Source: Aquimarina algiphila (GTDB taxonomy: Bacteria; Bacteroidota; Bacteroidia; Flavobacteriales; Flavobacteriaceae). Taken from it: 64,000 bases of DNA. The position numbers and the translations under genes are program-made. This document shows, piece by piece, positions 47,882-54,873 of the stretch. A model generated the notes under the pieces. The model worked only from the letters and a program-made list of their open reading frames with translations. It ran no database searches and was not told where the DNA came from. Numbering within the stretch: the stretch's first letter is position 1; every line of letters starts with the position of its first letter. The stretch spans positions 62,001 through 126,000 of the forward strand of contig NZ_VLNR01000005.1 in NCBI RefSeq assembly GCF_007489275.1, in the 5' to 3' direction.

Positions 47882-48247
47882 ATGAAAAAATTAAATGTAG
47901 TGCTTTTGGCCATTGCATTTGCAATAACAAGTGTTGCAAGTGCCAATACAAACCCAACAACTAAAGCACAAAATGTTATTAACAAAAAAGTAAAAACATT
48001 ATTAAAGAAGCCTTCTTTTAAAATAGCAAAAGAATTGACAGCTTATGTAACCATCACTATAAATGATGAAGGAGAAATGGTAGTATTATCTGTTGATACA
48101 GAGAGCGAAGAATTAGAAAGCTTTATCAAGCACCGTATAAATTACAAAAAAGTAGGAGCGCAGGTGTATGCTGATACTAAGTTATTCAAATTACCAGTTC
48201 GTTTGGTGGAAGAATCTGTCTCGTTTGATGGAGGAATATTGTTATAA
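47882..48247 (+). CDS. Small exported protein, function unknown
   Basis: 121 aa. A clean Sec signal (MKKLNVVLLAIAFAITSVASA) is followed by a basic segment and a small beta/alpha domain (AYVTITINDEGEMVVLSVDTE ... IKHRINYKKV). It resembles the short TonB-C-like or energy-transducing domain type in its strand-strand-helix-strand order, but I cannot prove that. The mature protein is about 100 residues. It is divergent from the tricorn-like gene and ends in a strong terminator. Confidence 0.7.
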   Translation: MKKLNVVLLAIAFAITSVASANTNPTTKAQNVINKKVKTLLKKPSFKIAKELTAYVTITINDEGEMVVLSVDTESEELESFIKHRINYKKVGAQVYADTKLFKLPVRLVEESVSFDGGILL

Positions 48248-48267
48248 AACATTAGGAAAAATTGTTA

Positions 48268-48298
48268 AAATCCCGGGATTCATCAACCGGGATTTTTT
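48268..48298 (+). terminator. Intrinsic terminator of the small exported protein gene
   Basis: AAATCCCGG and CCGGGATTT form a perfect 9-base stem with a 10-base loop, followed by more T's. Confidence 0.9.
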
Positions 48299-48345
48299 TG
48301 TTTAGATACTTTACTAAAAGTAAAACTTATTTGATTTATGGATTT

Positions 48346-49950
48346 CTATTTGCCAATTATATAGTTGATACTTACTGTAGCTAACTCAGAATTTGGAAAT
48401 TTAGAGAAATATTTTGAATCACTTTGCAGACCAACTTCTTCAATTATCTTTAGAAAGGAATCAATTTCCAAAATATATTGATCAGAAAAACCATGAGTTG
48501 CATCATATGCGGTAGCCGCAGTTTTACCAAGACTTTGAGAGGTTAGGTTTGGTGCTATGGTATGCAGTTCAATAACAATTAAACCAAATTTGGTAATATA
48601 GGGTTCCCATTTCTGAAAATGGTCTTTTAAATTACGTTCTACATCATTATTATGTAATCGTTTTCCGCGATAGCTAAAAGCTCCCGTAGATTGACTAGGT
48701 GCGTCAAGTTGAGATACTGGTTCACTCCAAATTCTATTATGATCAAGAAATGTTCTCACAGACAATAGATCCTTTAATTCTATAGTGTAATTTTCTTTTA
48801 GGTCTTTTTGAAGTAATTCGGGATCACTAATATCTCCCCAAATAACTTTTGCCCATATGTCTGCCTGAATTAGATTTGCTCTGGTAACTTTTAAGGCTGC
48901 TTTATTATAATCTGCACCAACAAGAAACAAAGGATAGTCATCGAGGTGTTTTCCTCGTAATGTTTTTGAAGCTATTACTTCAAAAAGATGAATTAAAAAT
49001 GCTCCGTTACCACAGCCCATATCCAAAATCCCTTTTGGTTGTTCATTCAAAGGTTTATTAAATAAACTAATGATAATTTCGTCAATTTTTTTAAAGTAAG
49101 TAGTGTGTGCACCCCCGCTTCCCCAAACATTCATTTCACGATCTACATGAGTTTCGGTGTCTTTTTCAGAGTTCCATAGTGCATTAGGGTCTCCAAATAG
49201 TAAAGAGTCCATTTGTCTAAACATAGGAATATAAGAAACGGTAACTCCATATGCAGAAGCTCTTTTGGCAAAAAACAACCCTTTGTTAGTAAACGTATAA
49301 TTAGTACCTGACTTACTAAACCAGCCCAGATGGCTCAAAAATGTAAGAATGGTATCGAAGCTTTCTGGAAATTTATGATATTCATCAGCACTAAAGGAGG
49401 CTTCCATGAAGTATTTGTGAAACATACCTCCCATGCCTAAATGTACTGTGGTAGGTCCTACTAAAATCCCTTCAATATGTTTAAGAATTTGATCCTGAAT
49501 TAGAGTAGTTGTTATATCCTCTGAAGGTAAGAGGTCAAAACGATTTGTATATTTTTTAAATAACTGTTCAAGTTTTTGAAATGGATCCATTTCGAATTTT
49601 CGAGGATGAAATTTACCCGAATATTCCAGTAGATTTACAACATCTTTATAAATATGAAAATGATCAAAGGCTGATTTAGAGATAGAATTGGTCTGTATTA
49701 TTATTTCATCATTATCTATATTATATTCTAACCAGCCCTGGGCACTCAATATACGTAGTGCTACATTAAGGTATCCTTCATTAGCTTTTTTTGCTTCAGA
49801 AATTTGTGAAATAGATGTTTTCTTATTCTCCAGAAGATAATCTGTAATGTTGTTTTTATGTAAAGAATATGCGACCGGAGCAACCGCAATTCCATCTAAA
49901 TGACGAAAAAGTTCTTCTCTATATACTTGTTTTTCTTCGATAGATAGCAT
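48346..49950 (-). CDS. Class I SAM-dependent methyltransferase with duplicated N-terminal region
   Basis: 534 aa. The Rossmann methyltransferase begins near residue 300: LDMGCGNGAF at 309-318 is motif I and VGADYNKAAL follows as the acidic strand-2 segment. The first 230 residues contain two similar winged-helix-like units: H17-LDGI with LSAQGWLEY at 69-76, then H158-IEGI with LSHLGWF at 205-211. This layout resembles stand-alone relatives of polyketide-associated C- or O-methyltransferases, from memory of such sequences. Substrate unknown. No biosynthetic cluster lies next to it. Confidence 0.75.
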   Translation of the reverse strand: MLSIEEKQVYREELFRHLDGIAVAPVAYSLHKNNITDYLLENKKTSISQISEAKKANEGYLNVALRILSAQGWLEYNIDNDEIIIQTNSISKSAFDHFHIYKDVVNLLEYSGKFHPRKFEMDPFQKLEQLFKKYTNRFDLLPSEDITTTLIQDQILKHIEGILVGPTTVHLGMGGMFHKYFMEASFSADEYHKFPESFDTILTFLSHLGWFSKSGTNYTFTNKGLFFAKRASAYGVTVSYIPMFRQMDSLLFGDPNALWNSEKDTETHVDREMNVWGSGGAHTTYFKKIDEIIISLFNKPLNEQPKGILDMGCGNGAFLIHLFEVIASKTLRGKHLDDYPLFLVGADYNKAALKVTRANLIQADIWAKVIWGDISDPELLQKDLKENYTIELKDLLSVRTFLDHNRIWSEPVSQLDAPSQSTGAFSYRGKRLHNNDVERNLKDHFQKWEPYITKFGLIVIELHTIAPNLTSQSLGKTAATAYDATHGFSDQYILEIDSFLKIIEEVGLQSDSKYFSKFPNSELATVSINYIIGK

Positions 49951-50022
49951 AGATACTTAATTTGACGGTTGTAAGTTTGTTAACTTCAACCAAATTAAGC
50001 ATTTATTTTGAAGTGCAATATC

Positions 50023-50289
50023 CTATTTTGGATTCTTATTGTCTGGAGAGGTTTTCTTTTTTTCAGGCATTGGACCCCTTAGGTGAATAATTAGTCCATT
50101 TAAAAAGTTGCGAAGAATTTGATCTCCGCATTCCATGTATTTTGGGTGATTTTCATTTCTAAAGATTGCACCTAATTCACTTTTAGTTACCTTGAAATCA
50201 ACTAATGCACAAACTTTTACAATATCATCATCACGCAATTTGTGTGCGACTCTAAGTTTCTTAAAAATGTCATTATTTGTTAAACCCAT
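50023..50289 (-). CDS. DUF1456 family protein (YehS-like)
   Basis: 88 aa from the ATG at 50289 (MGLTNNDIFKKLRVA). A frame open to 50355 adds 22 hydrophobic residues that are not part of the family and is rejected. Two helical repeats (ALVDFKVTKSELGAIFRNENH and the following helix) match DUF1456/YehS. Function unknown. It is followed by a charged lysine-rich tail. It lies between the methyltransferase and the divergent TerB-like gene. Confidence 0.85.
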   Translation of the reverse strand: MGLTNNDIFKKLRVAHKLRDDDIVKVCALVDFKVTKSELGAIFRNENHPKYMECGDQILRNFLNGLIIHLRGPMPEKKKTSPDNKNPK

Positions 50290-50402
50290 AAGGCAAAGGT
50301 ATATTTTATAATTGAATTGATATAAGATATGCGAAAGGATTATTTGATGAAGCATGTAATTAGTTGAAATTTATTATTTTCGACAAAAAGTAAAAGGAAT
50401 AT

Positions 50403-50804
50403 ATGTACAGTAAAGAAGAAAAATTGAGTTTACTTTCAGAAATGGTAGAATTTGCAAAAGTAGACAAGGAGCTTAAAGAACAAGAGTATAATTTTATTTT
50501 GGCAGTAGCAGCACAACTTCAAATTACAAAAGAAGAGATAGATGCTTTGGTAGAAAAAGAAGCTGAAAAAAAGAGTTTGCAACCAGAATCTCAGAGAATT
50601 CTTCAATTTCATAGATTAATTTTGTTAATGAATGTAGATCAAGAGACCTCTCAGGTAGAAATTCATAAAATCAAAGAAATAGGATTGCATATGGGGTTAA
50701 GGACAGAGGCTATTGATACAGTTCTTGAGAAAATGCATGATTATCCAAATAAAGTGATTCCTCCAAAAGAATTAATTACAATTTTTACCAGATTCTATAA
50801 TTAG
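50403..50804 (+). CDS. TerB-like helical protein
   Basis: 133 aa, fully helical and cytosolic. VEFAKVDKELKEQEYNFI and the ALVEKEAEKK helix have the size and acid pattern of TerB-like domains, whose acidic residues bind divalent metal in tellurite-resistance TerB. Identity is by resemblance, not by a decisive motif. No other ter gene is near. Confidence 0.6.
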   Translation: MYSKEEKLSLLSEMVEFAKVDKELKEQEYNFILAVAAQLQITKEEIDALVEKEAEKKSLQPESQRILQFHRLILLMNVDQETSQVEIHKIKEIGLHMGLRTEAIDTVLEKMHDYPNKVIPPKELITIFTRFYN

Positions 50805-50946
50805 AACATATTAAAAACACCATGCTTATATGATTAAGTGTGATTTTGTTTGAAAAATTTATAGTGAATACAATATTTAACCTACAAAATTCCCTTTGTG
50901 GGTTTTTGTTTTTATGAGGTTTTGTCATTCTAATAGTAAATAAATT

Positions 50947-50991
50947 TGACAAAATGTCATCTATCGACGGTGTATTTATGACATAATGTCG
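50947..50991. promoter_or_regulatory. Tandem TGACA-N3-TGTC dyads upstream of hsp20
   Basis: TGACA-AAA-TGTCA at 50947-50959 is a perfect dyad. TGACA-TAA-TGTCG at 50979-50991 is the same with one change. Their centres are 32 bases apart, about three helical turns, and they lie 78-122 bases before the hsp20 ATG. This is the layout of a two-site operator on one face of the helix. The binding protein is not known from the sequence. Confidence 0.55.
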
Positions 50992-51068
50992 CAAAAATAC
51001 TAATGGAACTTTAATTGCTATATACTCATTGAAATTATGATTTAAAATAATCTTTAAAATAAAATATA

Positions 51069-51506
51069 ATGAGTTTACTTAAAAAAACAGACAGATTACC
51101 TTTCCTTTTTGATGATTTTTTAGCTACCGATTGGTTCGGAGGAACAGCTAATATTGGTAAAATAGCAAATAATACTCCTGCAGTAAATGTAAAAGAAACA
51201 GATGAAGATTTTTATGTTGAGCTTGCTGCTCCAGGTCTATCAAAAGAAGATTTCAATATCGAATTGGATAACGACATGCTTACAATCTCTTCAGAAACAA
51301 AGTCAGAAAAAGAGACTTCAGAAAATAAAGGTAAATACACGCGAAAAGAGTTTAGTTATAGCACATTCAAAAGATCATTTAGCTTACCTGATACAGTAGA
51401 AGGTACAGGAATAGAAGCTTCGTATGAAAATGGAGTACTGTTGGTAACGATACCAAAAAAAGAAGAAGCAAAGATACAACCTAAGAGGTTGATAGAGATT
51501 TCATAA
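51069..51506 (+). CDS. Hsp20/alpha-crystallin small heat-shock protein
   Basis: 145 aa. The alpha-crystallin domain spans about residues 35-140: VNVKETDEDFYVELAAPGL, then YTRKEFSYSTFKRSFSLPD and YENGVLLVTIPK. The C-terminal IQPKRLIEIS resembles the I-x-I/V tail that docks between subunits. It forms oligomers that hold unfolding proteins. The gene is alone, with tandem dyads upstream and a terminator behind, as expected for a stress-induced gene. Confidence 0.95.
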   Translation: MSLLKKTDRLPFLFDDFLATDWFGGTANIGKIANNTPAVNVKETDEDFYVELAAPGLSKEDFNIELDNDMLTISSETKSEKETSENKGKYTRKEFSYSTFKRSFSLPDTVEGTGIEASYENGVLLVTIPKKEEAKIQPKRLIEIS

Positions 51507-51548
51507 AGTGATTTGATTTGAGATTTTATTTAGTTAGTTAATGTTGTA

Positions 51549-51577
51549 AAAACGCCTTTTGTAAAAAAGGCGTTTTT
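51549..51577 (+). terminator. Intrinsic terminator of hsp20
   Basis: AAAACGCCTTTT pairs with AAAAGGCGTTTT around a short loop, with T's following. A runs on the left make it usable on both strands. Confidence 0.85.
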
Positions 51578-51667
51578 GCTTTTTATGGTTTCATGTCTAC
51601 CATAGAAAAGATTTTTTTGAAATTTGAATTATTTTTTGTATTATTATGATATCAAAATGATATTATT

Positions 51668-52522
51668 ATGAAATATGAAAACAAAATGAAACCAAATAAT
51701 GGTTATATAGTATTAGGAGTATTGGTATTGGTGATCATTTCAATGCTATTAGGGATTATTTTCACAGAGAACCCTTTAATTCTTGCCTTATTAGTTGTAA
51801 TAGTTTTTATCATTAAGGGCTTTTTTATTGTTAATCCAAATAGTTCTAAAGTTATGGTGCTTTTTGGAGCATATAAAGGAACAGTAAAGGATAATGGCTT
51901 CTTTTGGACTAACCCTTTTTATTCGAGGCAACGAATTTCTTTGCGAGCCAGAAACTTCTATAGTGAACGGGTAAAAGTGAATGATAAAATTGGGAATCCA
52001 ATCTTGATTAATGTAATTTTGGTGTGGAAAGTAGAGGATACTTATAAAGCAGCCTTTGATGTTGATCAATATGAAGAGTTTGTGAGAGTACAAACAGATG
52101 CGGCAGTTAGAAAACTTGCGGGTTCCTATCCTTATGATAATTTTGCCGATGGACAACATGAGGTAACATTGTTATCAGGGATGGATGAAGTAAATGAAGC
52201 TTTGGAGAATGAAATTACAGAACGTTTGGCTATTGCTGGAATACATGTCATGGAAGCTAGAATAGGGTATCTTGCCTATGCTCCAGAAATTGCAAGTTCT
52301 ATGTTAAAGAGGCAACAAGCAGTTGCTATAGTTGCAGCGCGTAAAAAGATAGTAGAAGGAGCAGTGGGTATGGTAGAGGATGCGTTATCTAAGTTGTCAA
52401 ACGATAACATTATTGATTTTGATGAAGATAAAAAGGCATCTATGGTAAGTAATCTTATGGTTGTTTTATGTGGAGATAAAGAAGCGACTCCTGTAATTAA
52501 TACCGGTACACTTCATTCATAA
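51668..52522 (+). CDS. SPFH/Band 7 family membrane protein
   Basis: 284 aa. Two N-terminal transmembrane helices (about 13-31 and 36-55) are followed by NPNSSKVMVLFGAYKGTVKDNG, which opens the SPFH domain (about 60-200). RLAIAGIHVMEARIGYLAYAPEIA and a helical, alanine-rich C-terminal part follow. SPFH proteins form membrane-bound oligomeric rings or microdomains. The next gene begins 3 bases after the stop and encodes an Arc-type protein, so the two are one operon. Confidence 0.9.
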   Translation: MKYENKMKPNNGYIVLGVLVLVIISMLLGIIFTENPLILALLVVIVFIIKGFFIVNPNSSKVMVLFGAYKGTVKDNGFFWTNPFYSRQRISLRARNFYSERVKVNDKIGNPILINVILVWKVEDTYKAAFDVDQYEEFVRVQTDAAVRKLAGSYPYDNFADGQHEVTLLSGMDEVNEALENEITERLAIAGIHVMEARIGYLAYAPEIASSMLKRQQAVAIVAARKKIVEGAVGMVEDALSKLSNDNIIDFDEDKKASMVSNLMVVLCGDKEATPVINTGTLHS

Positions 52523-52525
52523 TAT

Positions 52526-52705
52526 ATGAGTAAGAAAAAATCATTTGTTCTTAGAATAGACCCTGAAACTTTTAAGTTAATAGAGAAATGGGCAGATGAT
52601 GAGTTTCGTAGTGTTAATGGTCAATTAGAATGGATGATACATAAAAGCCTTAAAGATGCTAAACGATTAAAAACCAAAAATAAAGATAATTCAGAAGAGA
52701 AATAA
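52526..52705 (+). CDS. Arc-type ribbon-helix-helix DNA-binding-like small protein
   Basis: 59 aa, beginning MSKKKSFVLRIDPETFKLIE and continuing through NGQLEWMIHKSLKDA, with a lysine-rich tail. The SFVLRIDPE strand and two following helices fit the ribbon-helix-helix fold of Arc/MetJ-type proteins; NGQLEWMI is the segment typical of Arc-like proteins next to SPFH genes. It follows the SPFH stop by 3 bases. It could bind DNA as a dimer and regulate the operon, or be an adaptor of the SPFH complex; neither is proven. Confidence 0.85.
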   Translation: MSKKKSFVLRIDPETFKLIEKWADDEFRSVNGQLEWMIHKSLKDAKRLKTKNKDNSEEK

Positions 52706-52731
52706 TACTATGTTCCTTGGTATAATAGTAT

Positions 52732-52761
52732 AAAACACCCTTTTGTAAAAAGGGTGTTTTT
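52732..52761. terminator. Bidirectional terminator between the Arc-type gene and lytR
   Basis: AAAACACCCTTTT pairs with AAAAGGGTGTTTT around a short loop, with A/T-rich flanks on both sides, serving convergent genes. Confidence 0.9.
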
Positions 52762-52782
52762 ATTTTAACGTATTTCTTTTTG

Positions 52783-53541
52783 TTATAAATCTAACCACTT
52801 TTTGAAATTAGAAGTTCGCTCTCTCGATACAATTACATTATCATCATCCGAAGGCCTTAATTTTAAGAGTAATCTACTGTTAAAATAACTATGAATTTCA
52901 ATAACTGCTTTAACAGAAACCATAAACTTTCTATTGATTCTAAAGAATTGTACAGGGTCTAAAATATCTTCTAACTGGTCGATAGAATATTCTATAGGGT
53001 AATGTTGATCTTTATGTGTGTGTAAAAAAATCAATCCTTCATCAGATTTAAAATATGCGATGTCGTCTACACTAAAAGTGTTAAATTGATTACCGACTTT
53101 TACCATAAATCGTTTCTTAAATTCTTTAGAAAACAGGTTTTTAATTCGCTCAAATTTTTCATTTTCTATAGCTGTGCTATCATTAGGGAGGTTTTTTCTA
53201 TATTTTGTGAGTGCGTTTTTAAGATCTTTTTTGTCAATAGGTTTTAAGAGATAGTCTAAACCATTATATTTAAAACCTCTAATCGCGTATTCGTTATATG
53301 CAGTAGTAAATATGACTGGTGGATGATCTTCTAAAGTGTCAAGAATATCAAAACCATAACCATCATTCAATTGAATGTCTAAAAAAATGAGATCAGGTAA
53401 AGGGTTATTGTCAAACCAATGTTTACCGCTCTCTACAGAAGTAATCTGACCTGCAATTTCTATTTCTGGAGCAAGTTCTTCTATAAGACTAGCAAGACGT
53501 CTAGAAGCAATATTTTCATCTTCAATAATTATAGCGGTCAT
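52783..53541 (-). CDS. LytR/AlgR family response regulator (LytTR)
   Basis: 252 aa. Receiver domain 1-120 with acidic pair ED at 8-9, phospho-acceptor D55 in LIFLDIQLND and the Lys in LLKPID. The LytTR DNA-binding domain (about 145-250) carries VDDIAYFKSDEG and FFRINRKFMVSV. It starts one base after the kinase stop, so the pair is translationally coupled. It most likely regulates the divergent TonB receptor through the repeat pair at 54691-54718. Confidence 0.93.
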   Translation of the reverse strand: MTAIIIEDENIASRRLASLIEELAPEIEIAGQITSVESGKHWFDNNPLPDLIFLDIQLNDGYGFDILDTLEDHPPVIFTTAYNEYAIRGFKYNGLDYLLKPIDKKDLKNALTKYRKNLPNDSTAIENEKFERIKNLFSKEFKKRFMVKVGNQFNTFSVDDIAYFKSDEGLIFLHTHKDQHYPIEYSIDQLEDILDPVQFFRINRKFMVSVKAVIEIHSYFNSRLLLKLRPSDDDNVIVSRERTSNFKKWLDL

Positions 53542-53542
53542 A

Positions 53543-54622
53543 TTATGAAATTTTTACAATGGAAACTTCTTTAATGTTTTTTGATAAAAGAGGAATAGTG
53601 ACTTTAAAATAGTCATTCTCTGCTGTTACCATAACTTTTTGATTGGTATAAAATGAATATCTCTTTTCTATATTTTTAAGACCCAATTTTGTGGATTCTT
53701 CTTTTTGCTTTCTTATATGTAAATTGTTTTGGATAATAATATGATTATTATCTGTAGAGATAATGTTAATCTCTAATGGTTTCTCTTTTGAATAATAATT
53801 ATGTTTTAGTGCATTCTCCACTAACATTTGTAAGGTTAATGTTGGAATTAGGTATTCATTTTGATCAACAGAAATATGAGTAGTAATGCTTAATGCTCCT
53901 TCATGTCTAACATTCATCATAAATATAAATGAATCCAAGAAACTCAATTCTTTTTTTAGACTCACTAGGTCTTGTTCGCGGTTATCCAGAATATAACGAT
54001 AACATTTTGCCAGCCTAGATACAAAGTCAGATGCCAAATCTCTATCTTCATACATGAGAGAGGTTAATGTGTTTAAACTATTAAATAAGAAATGAGGACT
54101 GATTTGATTTTTTAAAGATTTATATTTAGAAGCCATGGCTTCTTTCTTTAATAGATTCATGGTATTTTCTAATTCTTTTTTTTGTTTGAGAGCATAATAA
54201 AAAAGATTAAAAATAATCGCCGTAAACCCGAGAATAATAGCCCTGAAAAAATCAATTCTAAATCGTAGCCATGGATTGTGAGCATCAATGTTACAAATGT
54301 TTTCGAATTCGAAGATAGCTAGATAATATACCAAGGCAGTAACAAGAACAACGATCGACATATTAACGGCTATAATTTTCATTCCGTTATGCATATCCAG
54401 GCTGCTCCCTAGTTTGGATTTTGTAGCTCTCTGTATTAACCAATCATTAGTCTCCCAGGCAAGCATGAGAAGAAAAAAAGCACTACAATAATAAAAAATC
54501 CCTGGACCATCAAATGGACTACCATCATCATCATGATCTATAGTAAACTTTACCAAAAAGTAAATCAAGTTTACAATAAGAAAACGAATGGTAAATTTTT
54601 TCATGTAGTTTTTTGAAATCAT
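53543..54622 (-). CDS. LytS-like sensor histidine kinase
   Basis: 359 aa. Four transmembrane helices cover about residues 10-145. The His_kinase box (SLKNQISPHFLFNSLNTL, H177) and a GHKL ATPase region with LVENALKHN follow. The start is either this ATG or one 18 bases downstream (MKKFTIRF); both keep the membrane domain. A TATCTTTA box on the minus strand at 54648-54655 could be the -7 element. It phosphorylates the response regulator encoded one base downstream. Confidence 0.92.
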   Translation of the reverse strand: MISKNYMKKFTIRFLIVNLIYFLVKFTIDHDDDGSPFDGPGIFYYCSAFFLLMLAWETNDWLIQRATKSKLGSSLDMHNGMKIIAVNMSIVVLVTALVYYLAIFEFENICNIDAHNPWLRFRIDFFRAIILGFTAIIFNLFYYALKQKKELENTMNLLKKEAMASKYKSLKNQISPHFLFNSLNTLTSLMYEDRDLASDFVSRLAKCYRYILDNREQDLVSLKKELSFLDSFIFMMNVRHEGALSITTHISVDQNEYLIPTLTLQMLVENALKHNYYSKEKPLEINIISTDNNHIIIQNNLHIRKQKEESTKLGLKNIEKRYSFYTNQKVMVTAENDYFKVTIPLLSKNIKEVSIVKIS

Positions 54623-54690
54623 ACAGTATACTGATAATTAGTACTGGTAAAGATACATAAGTAGTTTTTTAGAAATTAAGTACACGTTCC

Positions 54691-54718
54691 TGAATTGTTG
54701 TATTAAATGTTGAATTGT
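54691..54718 (+). promoter_or_regulatory. Candidate LytTR operator: two TGAATTGT direct repeats
   Basis: TGAATTGT at 54691-54698 recurs exactly at 54711-54718, 20 bases apart. LytTR regulators bind pairs of imperfect direct repeats about 21 bases apart, so the spacing fits, although the repeat differs from the general consensus. It lies between the divergent kinase and TonB-receptor genes. Confidence 0.45.
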
Positions 54719-54741
54719 AAGAATTCGACTTTAATTTGAAA

Positions 54742-54786
54742 ATGATACTCCTATTAGCGCTATTAACAATTGGTTCTTGTTTTTAG
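54742..54786 (+). other. 14-codon signal-peptide-like open frame
   Basis: ATG at 54742 encodes MILLLALLTIGSCF and stops with TAG. The peptide looks like a lipoprotein signal with the lipobox TIGSC but has no body. It may be a remnant of a lost lipoprotein gene, a leader peptide, or chance. It lies between the LytTR-like repeats and the TonB-receptor gene. Confidence 0.25.
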
Positions 54787-54873
54787 ACATTTCAAACACT
54801 AAATCATCAATCAAGTGTTTTTCGTTTTTATCTGGGGTAGTAAGATTGCACATTTGATCAAAACTAAAAGATC

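Noticed and set aside
51791..52159. 122-codon minus-strand frame
   Set aside because: Antisense to the SPFH domain gene; no start context or family features.
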